Source: Naasia sp. SYSU D00948 (GTDB taxonomy: Bacteria > Actinomycetota > Actinomycetes > Actinomycetales > Microbacteriaceae). Taken from it: a stretch of DNA of 64,000 nt. Positions within the stretch are counted from its first letter, which is position 1. The number at the start of each line of letters is the position of its first letter. Position numbers and translations under genes: made by a program. The notes under the pieces were generated by a model. The model saw only the letters and a program-made list of their open reading frames with translations. It was not told where the DNA came from and did not search any database. Below, piece by piece: positions 26,732 to 34,705 of the stretch. The stretch lies in NCBI RefSeq assembly GCF_017916515.1, contig NZ_JAFMTA010000001.1:2469127-2533126 (forward strand), given 5' to 3'.

Positions 26732-28615
26732 ATGGCGTATGTCCTCGGTCTCGACGTCGGCACGAGCTATACGGCCGCCGCGATCCTCCGGCTCGGAACG
26801 GAGACCGGTCCGCAGCCGCTGAGGCTCGGCTCGCGGCATGACGCCGTGCCGTCCGTCGTGTTCCTGCCCGATGACGGTCCGATGCTCGTCGGCGAGGCCG
26901 CCGAGCGACGTGGGCTCGGGCAGCCGGACCGCATGGTGCGGGAGTTCAAGCGGCGGATCGGCGATTCCATCCCCATCGTCGCCGGGACCGCCCAGGTGCG
27001 CGCCGAGGACCTGCTGGCCGCCATGGCGGTCTGGGTGGTGGCGCGCGCCGCCGAGCTCGAGGGGGAGATGCCGAGCCTCGTCGCGCTCGCGCATCCCGTC
27101 GGCTGGGGAAGCTACAAGACCGGTCTCGTGCAGGCCGCGCTCGAGCGGGCGGGGCTTCCCGGGGTGAACCTGATCCAGGAGCCCGTCGCCGCGGCCCGGC
27201 ACTACGCGAGCCAGGAGCGTGTCGAGCCCGGCGCCGCGATCGCCGTCTACGACCTCGGGGGCGGAACCTTCGACGTGGCCGTCCTCCGCACCAAGGACGA
27301 CGGCCGGTTCACCCTGCTCGGACGCCCCGAGGGGCTCGAGGAGCTCGGCGGGCGGGACTTCGACGACGCCGTCTTCCGCCACGTGCTCGAGTCGATCGGC
27401 GACCGCACCGGCGACCTCGATCCCGAGGACCACGAGACGGCCGTCGCCCTCACCCGGCTCCGTCGCGAGTGCGTCGAGGCCAAGGAGGCTCTCTCCTTCG
27501 ACTCGGAGGCGACGGTTCCCGTGCTGCTGCCCGGCCTCACCACACAGGTGCGGCTGCTGCGCTCCGAGTTCGAGGCCCTCATCGAGGACCGGGTGGAGGA
27601 GACGATCGCCGCGCTTCGGACGGCCGCCGAGAACGCCGAGGTCGGCGTGGACGGCCTCGCCACCGTCCTCCTCGTGGGTGGCTCCTCCCGTGTCCCGCTG
27701 GTCGCCGAGCTCATCTCCTCCGAGCTGGGACGGCCGGTGGCCATCGACGTCGACCCGAAGGCGGCGATCGCCCTCGGCGCGACCGCCTTCGCCGCGGCGC
27801 AGCTCGCGCCAGCCCCGGCCCCCGCGGCTCTCCGCGCGGTTCCCGCGCTCGAGTCCGAGCCGTCCGCCGCCGCGCCGCGCTTCGCCCCCGCCATCACGCT
27901 GCCGAGTCGCGCGACGCGGGGCCGCATCCTGATCCTCGGCGCCGCCGCCGTGGCCGCGCTGCTGGTCTTCCTCACTCCGCCCTCGCAGACGGCCACGAGC
28001 ACGGGGATCGCCGCGGCCGAGAGCGCCGCGGCCGACACGGCCGAGGATCCGGCGGCCGAGACGCAGGCCCCGGCGGCCGCCGCGCCGGAGGCCCAGGCGC
28101 CGGCCGCTGCGCCGGTGGACGCGGGGGATCCGACTCCCGACCTCTTCACCTCGCCGAACACCCGGGCGAACTCGATCGCCCCGAACGCCTCCTCGCGCCC
28201 GGCGCCCCGGCAGGGCGGCGGATCGGGCACGACCACCAGCACCGCCGGAGCGGCTCCGGCCTCGAGCGGCACCTCCGGCGCAGCCCCGACCCGCCCCGCC
28301 ACCGGCACGACCCCGGTAACGCAGACGCCACCGCAGCAGCAGCCGCCTGCCGAGGAGCCGCCGGTGGAGGAGCCGCCGGTGGAGGAGCCGCCGGTGGAGG
28401 AGCCGCCGGTGGAGGAGCCGCCGGTGGAGGAGCCGCCGGTGGAGGAGCCCCCGGTGGAGGAGCCGCCGGTGGAGGAGCCCCCGGTGGAGGAGCCCCCGGT
28501 GGAGGAGCCCCCGGTGGAGGAGCCCCCGGCCGAGGAGCCCCCGGTGGAGGAACCGCCGACGGATCCGGTCGACGGGAACGCTGCGGGGGAGCCGGCGCCC
28601 GCCACCGAAGGCTGA
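26732..28615 (+). CDS. Membrane-anchored Hsp70-like ATPase with Pro-Glu repeat tail
   Basis: 627-residue protein. Residues 1-355 are an Hsp70/actin-fold ATPase with phosphate loops GLDVGTSYT (6-14) and VYDLGGGTFDVAVL (172-185) and adenosine motif LLVGGSSRVPLV (313-324). The substrate-binding domain of DnaK is absent. Instead an Ala/Pro linker leads to basic residues (SRATRGR), one membrane helix at about 399-414, and an Ala/Pro-rich tail ending in 14 PPxEE pentapeptides (538-607). Positive residues before the helix predict ATPase inside, tail outside. The LuxR-type regulator starts six bases after the stop, and IniB- and dynamin-like genes follow, suggesting a shared envelope-stress function (inference). 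It is not a general chaperone DnaK. Confidence 0.8.
   Translation: MAYVLGLDVGTSYTAAAILRLGTETGPQPLRLGSRHDAVPSVVFLPDDGPMLVGEAAERRGLGQPDRMVREFKRRIGDSIPIVAGTAQVRAEDLLAAMAVWVVARAAELEGEMPSLVALAHPVGWGSYKTGLVQAALERAGLPGVNLIQEPVAAARHYASQERVEPGAAIAVYDLGGGTFDVAVLRTKDDGRFTLLGRPEGLEELGGRDFDDAVFRHVLESIGDRTGDLDPEDHETAVALTRLRRECVEAKEALSFDSEATVPVLLPGLTTQVRLLRSEFEALIEDRVEETIAALRTAAENAEVGVDGLATVLLVGGSSRVPLVAELISSELGRPVAIDVDPKAAIALGATAFAAAQLAPAPAPAALRAVPALESEPSAAAPRFAPAITLPSRATRGRILILGAAAVAALLVFLTPPSQTATSTGIAAAESAAADTAEDPAAETQAPAAAAPEAQAPAAAPVDAGDPTPDLFTSPNTRANSIAPNASSRPAPRQGGGSGTTTSTAGAAPASSGTSGAAPTRPATGTTPVTQTPPQQQPPAEEPPVEEPPVEEPPVEEPPVEEPPVEEPPVEEPPVEEPPVEEPPVEEPPVEEPPVEEPPAEEPPVEEPPTDPVDGNAAGEPAPATEG
28343..28552 (+). 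repeat. Fourteen in-frame 15-nt repeats (PPxEE)
   Basis: Exactly 14 units of 15 nt encode PPVEE (12 times) or PPAEE (units 1 and 13). The DNA units differ only in a few third positions (CCG/CCC), so the array is recent or homogenised and should vary in length between strains. It encodes the distal extracytoplasmic tail of the Hsp70-like protein. Confidence 0.95.
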
Positions 28616-28621
28616 CCGCGC

Positions 28622-31144
28622 GTGCGGTCAGCACGATCGAGGGCGGGGCTCCTCAATCCCGTCCCCGGCACTGCCGCGGCCTCGCTGCTCGCGGAGGCGG
28701 CCGGAAGTCCCGAGCGGCGGCTGGTCGCCGGGATCACGGGACCGGGAGGCACCGGCAAGAGCACGCTCCTCGACCGCTTGGCGGACCGGTACTCGGGCGC
28801 CGGCCTGCCGATCGCCTCGCATCCGTCGGCGCTGCCGGGCAGGGCCGGCCGCGCCGCGCTCCTCGTCGACGACGCGCACCTCCTCGCGGACGACGCCCTC
28901 CGCGACCTCCACTCGGCCGTCGCGCGCCCGGAGCTCGACCTCGTCGTGGCCTACCGACTCTGGCCGGAGCGCACTGGGCTGAGACGGCTCGCCGCCGCCC
29001 TGGACCACCACCACGTGCCGGTCGTCCTGGGCGCGCTCTCGAGCCGCGAGATCTCGGCCTCCGCCGCGCAGGTCTGGGGGGAGGCGCCCACGACGGCGGC
29101 GGTCGACGAGATCCGCCGCCTGACCGGTGGGCAGCCCTGGCTCGTCTCACGTCTGCTCGCGGCCGTGCCCCGTCCCCCCGGTCGCGCCCTGGCCGTGCCG
29201 CACGAGCTCCTCGACCAGCTCGGGTACGAGCTCGAGGGCGTCGAACCGACGGTGCACGAGCTCCTCGTCGCGCTCGCCGTCGGCTTCGACCTGTCCGGGC
29301 CACTCCCACCCACCCTTGCGGAGTTGGCGGACCGGGTGGACGAGCTGGTGACCCGTGCCCGGCACGACGGCCTGCTCCTCGCCGACGGCGAGCTCGCGCC
29401 GGTGGTGCGCGACGCGCTGCTCGACAACACTCCGGCGTACCGGGTCCGGATGCTGCAGAAGGCGCTCGTCGAGGCGTACGCCGACGAGGGCCGGGAGCTC
29501 GACCGTCTCGCCGGCAGGCTCGCGCGCGCCGGCCTGCGCGACCGGCGCGTGGCGAGCGCACTCGAGCACTCCGCGGATCACCTGCTGCCCACCCAGCCGG
29601 CCGTCGCCGCCGTGCTCTACCGCGAGGCCCTGGATGCCGGAGCCGACGAGCGGTCACTCGCCGCCCGCCTCGCCCAGGCGGAGTGGGCGTCGGGGCACAG
29701 CGACGCCGCCTGGCGCCTCCTCGAGGAGCTGATCGAGAGCGAGGACCCGCCGGACGCGATCCGAGCCGTGAACACCGCGGCCGCCCTGTGGGCCGAGCGC
29801 GGGATGCTGACCCGCGCCGCCGAGACGTACCGGTGGCTGGGTCAGGAGCGACTGGGCTCCTCCGCGCCGCTGGCCGCCGTGGCGACGATCGGCGCGGGGG
29901 AGCCCGCGCCCGCCTCGACGGCGGCGCCGGCTTCGCCGTCCCTGCACTCCGCCGCAGCGGCCCTCCTCGAGCAGGGCCTGCGGGCCTCCCTCACGGCCTC
30001 GGCTCAGGACGCCCTGCCCAGCCTGGTCCGCGCCTCCGACATGATGACCGCATCCGGTCACACCGAGCCGCTTCCCGAGGTGCCCGCCGTGGTGGCGGCC
30101 CTCGTCGCGCTCTGCGGGGGTGAGCTGAAGGCGGCCGAGTCGGTCGTCGAGGCGGCGCTGAACGGGCGGCAGGGCGGCGACGTGGCCCGACCCCGCCTCC
30201 TGCTGCTGCGGGCGTGGATCGCGATGCAGTCCGACCGGCCCGACCTGGCCGGAGAGGCCATCGCCGATGCGACGGCATCCGGCATCCGTCCCCGCGACGA
30301 GCTGCTCCTGCGCGCGCTGGAGGTCGGCCTCGGGCGCAGGACGGACGACCTCACCGCGCTCGTGCGCGCCTGGCAGCACGCGCGCGAGACGGTCCTGCAC
30401 CTGCCCGTCGACCTGTTCTCACTCCTCCCGCTCGGCGAGCTCGTGGTCGCGGCGGCGCGGCTCCGCGACTCCTCCCGCCTCGAGGGACACCTCGACGGCG
30501 CGTGGGCGCTGCTGCGCAGGCTCGGGGACCCGCCGCTGTGGTCCGTGCCCCTCCACTGGTCCGGTGTGCAGGCGGCGATCCTCGCCGAGAGCCCGGGCGA
30601 TCTCGCCCCGCACGCCGCCGCCCTCGTCCGGGCCGCCGCGCACAGCCGTCCGGCGGCCGTGCTCGCCGCCGCCGGCAAGGCCTGGGTGTCGGTGCTCGCC
30701 GACCGCTTCGAACCGGCTTCCGTCGAGTCGGCCGCGCGGGGCCTCGCCGCCATCGGGCTGCGGTGGGACGGGTCCCGGCTCGCCGGTCACGCCGCCGCAC
30801 GGTCGGAGGAGCGGCGGGACATGACGCGCCTCCTCGCGCTCGCCCGCGAGCTGCATCCGGGCGTATCGGCCGCGACCGGCCCGATCGACACCGCCGGGTC
30901 CTCGCGCGCCCGCACGGAGTCGGCGTCCGGCTCGGCCACGCTGAGCCCGCGCGAGCGTGAGATCGCGCGGCTCGTGCTCGACGGCAAGAACTACCGCGAG
31001 ATCGGCGAGGCGATCTTCATCTCGCCGCGGACGGTCGAGCACCACGTGGCCCGGATCCGTCAGCGGCTCGACGCGACCAGCCGCTCGGAGCTGCTGACGC
31101 GCCTCCGCCTCCTGCTGGACACCGAGGACACCCCCTCCGACTGA
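28622..31144 (+). CDS. LuxR-family ATPase regulator (LAL/MalT-like, IniR-like)
   Basis: 840-residue transcription regulator. Walker A GPGGTGKS lies at 40-47 and Walker B ALLVDDAHLL near 80-90. A long helical TPR-like middle follows, and a LuxR/GerE helix-turn-helix closes the protein at about 774-835 (LSPREREIARLV, ISPRTVEHHVARI). ATP and ligand binding would control DNA binding, as in MalT. In mycobacteria a regulator of this class (IniR) is encoded next to iniBAC and controls it. Its position between the Hsp70-like gene and the IniB/dynamin genes suggests the same job here. GTG start, six bases after the previous stop. Confidence 0.82.
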   Translation: MRSARSRAGLLNPVPGTAAASLLAEAAGSPERRLVAGITGPGGTGKSTLLDRLADRYSGAGLPIASHPSALPGRAGRAALLVDDAHLLADDALRDLHSAVARPELDLVVAYRLWPERTGLRRLAAALDHHHVPVVLGALSSREISASAAQVWGEAPTTAAVDEIRRLTGGQPWLVSRLLAAVPRPPGRALAVPHELLDQLGYELEGVEPTVHELLVALAVGFDLSGPLPPTLAELADRVDELVTRARHDGLLLADGELAPVVRDALLDNTPAYRVRMLQKALVEAYADEGRELDRLAGRLARAGLRDRRVASALEHSADHLLPTQPAVAAVLYREALDAGADERSLAARLAQAEWASGHSDAAWRLLEELIESEDPPDAIRAVNTAAALWAERGMLTRAAETYRWLGQERLGSSAPLAAVATIGAGEPAPASTAAPASPSLHSAAAALLEQGLRASLTASAQDALPSLVRASDMMTASGHTEPLPEVPAVVAALVALCGGELKAAESVVEAALNGRQGGDVARPRLLLLRAWIAMQSDRPDLAGEAIADATASGIRPRDELLLRALEVGLGRRTDDLTALVRAWQHARETVLHLPVDLFSLLPLGELVVAAARLRDSSRLEGHLDGAWALLRRLGDPPLWSVPLHWSGVQAAILAESPGDLAPHAAALVRAAAHSRPAAVLAAAGKAWVSVLADRFEPASVESAARGLAAIGLRWDGSRLAGHAAARSEERRDMTRLLALARELHPGVSAATGPIDTAGSSRARTESASGSATLSPREREIARLVLDGKNYREIGEAIFISPRTVEHHVARIRQRLDATSRSELLTRLRLLLDTEDTPSD

Positions 31145-31597
31145 TCCGGGGTCCCCGGACCCCGCAGCCGTGGCCGGGGGGACACTGGGCCTCCGCCGGC
31201 GACCCCGGACCCTGTCGCCGACCCGGGTTCCGGTGGCTGCCGTTCCCTTGCGCTCAACAGGCATTTCGGCAGTTGAGCAGGCAAAACAGGGCCGTTTCTG
31301 CCTGCTGGCCGCGATTCCGCCTGTTGAGCGCGAGCGGCGGAAGGGCGTGCCGCGGCGGGGCCGGCATCCCGGGTCCCCCTAACCCGCCGGGGCACCGAAT
31401 CCCCATCGAGGGCCGCCCGAGTAGGGGGATGAGCGCGGATGCCGCCCCCCGAACGGCCGCCCTACGGTGAAGCCGTCCGATCCCGACGGACGCGATGACA
31501 ACGAGCACGACCCGAGCACCACCCCATCGCCCCGCCCGAGGGATCCTCACCACCCGGAAACACCACGATCACCCGAATCGACCCCAGGGAGTACCCA
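31145..31597. other. 453-bp intergenic region before the IniB-like gene
   Basis: No convincing gene is seen. The region starts with a GC-rich dyad (GGGGTCC-CC-GGACCCC, about 31149-31164) that may help end the regulator transcript. It holds a nested 80-nt palindrome at 31251-31330, and its last 200 bases are the likely promoter region of the IniB-like gene, including AGTAGGGGGATGAGC near 31420. An operator for the LuxR-type regulator would be expected here. Confidence 0.5.
31251..31330. repeat. Nested palindromic intergenic element, CTCAACAGGC type
   Basis: Perfect 12-bp outer arms CGCTCAACAGGC and GCCTGTTGAGCG enclose a second inverted repeat (GCAGGCA and TGCCTGC) around a GGGCCGTTT core. 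The CTGTTGAGCGCGA arm recurs near 60644-60680 before panB. It is non-coding on both strands as far as I can see. Confidence 0.75.
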
Positions 31598-32755
31598 ATG
31601 TCCGTAACCCAGCTGCTGCTCGAGTTCCTGCTCAACCTGCTCAAGGATCCGAAGGCCGCGGAGGAGTTCCTGAAGGACCCGGAGGGTGTGCTGCACGAGC
31701 ACGGCCTCGGGGACATCACCATCGACGACGTCGACGCGGTCGTCCCGGTGGTCGTCGACTTCGCCCCCGTCGCCCGCATCGGCGACCGGGTGTTCGAGAC
31801 CGGCGGCAACGTGGTCGGTGGCGGTGACGCCCACTACGGCGGTGGCGGCGGCCACAACTACGGAGGCGGCCACTCCCCGGCGCCGTCCGTCGCCGATGCC
31901 GGCGCCGCCGCGTCCGTGACGCCGGCCGCCGCGCAGCTGACGCACGTGGTCAACAACTTCTCGTACACGAGCGTGGACGACCGCGACACCATCACGGACC
32001 AGTCCGTCAACCAGAACATCTGGGCCCTCGGCGACGTCGAGCAGATCTTCGACAACGAGGCGATCGTCGCCTCCGGTGACGGCTCCGCCGCCGCCGGTGA
32101 CGACGCCGCGGTCGACAACTCCCAGGACCACTCGACGACGAACACGACCACCATCACGGTGGGCGAGGACTTCAACGTCGGCAACACGGATGTCGACATC
32201 GACGACTCGTTCAACGACGACCACTCGACGGACAACTCGATCGACGTGTCGCTCGAGGACTCGCTGAACGCCACCGACTCGTTCAACGACAACTCGGACA
32301 ACTCGGACAACTCCGACAACTCGATCAACGACTCGTACAACGACAACTCGGACAACTCCGACAACTCCGTCAACGACTCGGGGAACACGGACAACTCGAT
32401 CAACGACTCGGGCAACGCGACCGACTCGTTCAACGACAACTCCGACAACTCGACGCACACCGACGTGGACGTCGACATCGACGACTCGTTCAACCAGACC
32501 GAGACCGACGTGGCGATCGACGACTCGTTCAACCAGACGGAGACGAACACCGAGCTCGACGTCGCGATCGACGACTCGTTCAACGAGACCAACACCGACG
32601 TCGACGTGGCGCTCGAGGACTCGTTCAACGACAACTCGACGAACGTCGCCGTCGAGGACATCGACGCCGAGTTCACGAACATCGAGGACTCCATCGTCGT
32701 CGCCGACAACGAGATCGACGTCGACGTCGAGGCCCCCGAGGACCACGCCTACTAG
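31598..32755 (+). CDS. IniB N-terminal domain protein with Asp/Asn/Ser-rich repeats
   Basis: 385-residue acidic protein without signal peptide or membrane helix. The first about 55 residues (LLEFLLNLLKDPKAAEEFL, then ITIDDVDAVVPVV) match the IniB N-terminal domain that precedes dynamin-like genes in mycobacteria. A Gly/His-rich hinge follows at about 70-90. From about residue 180 to 360 there are irregular repeats of DDSFN, DNSDNS and NDSGN type, with very few basic or aromatic residues other than the Phe of DSFN. The tail is probably extended and may bind divalent cations or assemble (inference). ATG 31598 follows GGGAG. Two hairpins separate it from the first GTPase gene, a likely means of setting a higher level of this protein. 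Confidence 0.8.
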   Translation: MSVTQLLLEFLLNLLKDPKAAEEFLKDPEGVLHEHGLGDITIDDVDAVVPVVVDFAPVARIGDRVFETGGNVVGGGDAHYGGGGGHNYGGGHSPAPSVADAGAAASVTPAAAQLTHVVNNFSYTSVDDRDTITDQSVNQNIWALGDVEQIFDNEAIVASGDGSAAAGDDAAVDNSQDHSTTNTTTITVGEDFNVGNTDVDIDDSFNDDHSTDNSIDVSLEDSLNATDSFNDNSDNSDNSDNSINDSYNDNSDNSDNSVNDSGNTDNSINDSGNATDSFNDNSDNSTHTDVDVDIDDSFNQTETDVAIDDSFNQTETNTELDVAIDDSFNETNTDVDVALEDSFNDNSTNVAVEDIDAEFTNIEDSIVVADNEIDVDVEAPEDHAY

Positions 32756-32773
32756 ACCCGGCCGCCACCCACG

Positions 32774-32806
32774 GCGGGGCGAGCCGGACCCGACGGCTCG
32801 CCCCGC
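32774..32806 (+). terminator. 13-bp stem-loop after the IniB-like gene
   Basis: GCGGGGCGAGCCG (32774-32786) pairs perfectly with CGGCTCGCCCCGC (32794-32806) around a seven-base loop, 18 bases after the stop. It may be a partial terminator or an mRNA stabiliser between the IniB-like and GTPase genes. Confidence 0.6.
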
Positions 32807-32815
32807 GAGACAGGT

Positions 32816-32843
32816 CGAGCAGGAAGCACCCACTTCCTGCTCG
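32816..32843 (+). terminator. Second stem-loop (11 bp) before the dynamin-like gene
   Basis: CGAGCAGGAAG pairs perfectly with CTTCCTGCTCG around CACCCA, only nine bases after the preceding hairpin and 47 bases before the GTPase start. The tandem arrangement resembles a terminator/attenuator pair inside an operon. Confidence 0.55.
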
Positions 32844-32890
32844 GCCTTCGTCTGTGCATGATGAGGTACCCGAGCCGAAGGAGGCCGTGC

Positions 32891-34705
32891 GTGCGTTTGG
32901 CGGATCTGGTCACACAGGGCATCGCCCTCGCCGACGAGGCGGGGCGCAGCGATCTGCGGAAGCGGCTGGAGCAGACGCGCGAGCGGCTCGGTGAGCCCAG
33001 CATCCGGGTCATCGTGGTGGGCGAGTTCAAGCAGGGCAAGAGCCGGCTCATCAACGCCCTCGTCGGGCTGCCGGTCTGTCCGGTGGACGACGACATCGCC
33101 ACGAGCGTCCCCACCCTGGTGAGCTACGGGGACCCGGCCGGCGCGGTGGTCGTGGTCCCCGTCGAGGACGGGACCGACGGCGAGCCGGTGCTCGAGCGCC
33201 GCCCCGTCGAGCTCGAGCGCCTCGCCGACGAGGTCTCCGAGCGCGGCAATCCCGGCAACCAGCGGGGCATCGTCGCGGCGGAGGTCACGCTCCCGCGCAA
33301 GATCCTCTCGGGCGGGCTCACCATCGTCGACTCCCCGGGGGTGGGCGGGCTCGACTCGGCTCACTCGCTCACGACGCTGTCGGCGCTCCCGTCGGCGGAT
33401 GCGATGCTCCTCGTCTCCGACGCGTCGCAGGAGTACACCGAGCCGGAGATCCAGTTCCTCAAGCAGGCGCTGCGGGTCTGCCCGACGGTCGCCGCCGTCC
33501 TGACCAAGACCGATCTGTACCCCGCGTGGCGGCAGATCGCGGAGCTGGACCGCGGCCACCTGGACCGGGTGCTCCCCGGGATCCCGCTCTTCCCGGTCTC
33601 GTCCGAGCTGCGCACGCAGGCGGCCCGCCTGAACGACAAGGAGCTCAACGAGGAGTCCGGATTCCCCGCGCTGGTGTCCTATCTGCGCACGCAGGTGCTC
33701 GCTCAGGCGGAGGCCGTGCAGCGGCGGGCGGTGGCCCACGACCTGGTGTCGGTCACCGAGCACCTGGGCCTCGCCCTGCAGGCCGAGCTCAGCGCCCTGC
33801 TGAACCCGGAGCGGACCCCGCAGGTGGTCGCCGAGCTGGAGGCGGCGAAGGAGCGCACGGACGAGCTGCGGCGTCGCACCTCCCGCTGGCAGCTCACCCT
33901 CAACGACGGCATCAGCGACCTGATCGCCGACATGGAGCACGACCTGCGGGACCGCGTCCGCAACATCCAGCGCGACGTGGACGAGGCGATCGACTCCGGC
34001 GACCCGGGACCGGTCTGGGACCAGCTGATGGAGTGGCTGGAGCAGCGCGTCACCGCCGCGGCCTCCGACACCTTCGTCTGGACCGACGAGCGGGCGCGCT
34101 GGCTGTCCGAGCAGGTGGCGGAGCACTTCAGCGAGGCCGAGGTCGCTCTGCCCGCGCTGCCGCGGTCCGGTCCAGAGAGCGGGCTGGAGGCCGTCCCGGC
34201 GCTGCCCGAGCTCGATCCGGGCCATCTCGGGCCCATGCAGAAGCTCCTGATCGGAGCGAAGGGGTCGTACGGCGGCGTTCTCATGGTGGGGCTCGTCACG
34301 ACCCTCGTCGGCATGAGCCTCATCAACCCGTTCTCCCTCGCCGCCGGCGTGCTGATCGGCCGCAAGGCGTACCGCGACGACAAGGACGCCCGGCTGAGGA
34401 AGCGGCAGTCGGAGGCGAAGTCCCTGATCCACAAGCAGCTCGACGAGGTGATCTTCCAGGTCGGCAAGCAGCTGCGGGACCGGCTGAGGCTCGTGCAGCG
34501 TTCGATCCGGGACCACTTCACGGCGATCGCGGACGAGCACCACCGGTCGCTCACCGCGTCCGTGCTCGCCTCGCAGAAGGCCGCGAGCCTCTACGCCGCG
34601 GAGCGGGAGAAGCGGGTGCGGGAGCTGCGCGCCGAGCTGAAGAAGGTGGAGGGGCTGCGCTCGCAGGTCCCGGTCGAGCCGCCCGCGCTCGCGAGGACGG
34701 CGTGA
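32891..34705 (+). CDS. Dynamin-like GTPase, IniA-like
   Basis: 604-residue large GTPase. G1 loop GEFKQGKS is at 44-51, switch/G3 VDSPGVGG near 146-153, and G4 TKTD at 205-208. Helical stalk regions with coiled-coil character follow. A hydrophobic segment at about 458-489 (VGLVTTLVGMSLINPFSLAAG) fits the membrane-touching tip of bacterial dynamins, and a C-terminal helical bundle completes the stalk. Bacterial dynamins bind and remodel or fuse membranes in a GTP-dependent way; IniA is linked to cell-envelope drug stress in mycobacteria (family knowledge). GTG 32891 follows GGAGG by six bases. It overlaps the next GTPase gene by four bases. Confidence 0.85.
   Translation: MRLADLVTQGIALADEAGRSDLRKRLEQTRERLGEPSIRVIVVGEFKQGKSRLINALVGLPVCPVDDDIATSVPTLVSYGDPAGAVVVVPVEDGTDGEPVLERRPVELERLADEVSERGNPGNQRGIVAAEVTLPRKILSGGLTIVDSPGVGGLDSAHSLTTLSALPSADAMLLVSDASQEYTEPEIQFLKQALRVCPTVAAVLTKTDLYPAWRQIAELDRGHLDRVLPGIPLFPVSSELRTQAARLNDKELNEESGFPALVSYLRTQVLAQAEAVQRRAVAHDLVSVTEHLGLALQAELSALLNPERTPQVVAELEAAKERTDELRRRTSRWQLTLNDGISDLIADMEHDLRDRVRNIQRDVDEAIDSGDPGPVWDQLMEWLEQRVTAAASDTFVWTDERARWLSEQVAEHFSEAEVALPALPRSGPESGLEAVPALPELDPGHLGPMQKLLIGAKGSYGGVLMVGLVTTLVGMSLINPFSLAAGVLIGRKAYRDDKDARLRKRQSEAKSLIHKQLDEVIFQVGKQLRDRLRLVQRSIRDHFTAIADEHHRSLTASVLASQKAASLYAAEREKRVRELRAELKKVEGLRSQVPVEPPALARTA

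Noticed and set aside
28343-28552. Regular repeat array considered as CRISPR or tandem DNA element
   Set aside because: Units are 15 nt, contiguous and in frame with PPxEE; there are no spacers.
31598-32755. Asp/Asn-rich repeats considered as RTX calcium-binding nonapeptides
   Set aside because: There is no GGxGxDxUx pattern and no secretion signal; the repeats are DDSFN/DNS.
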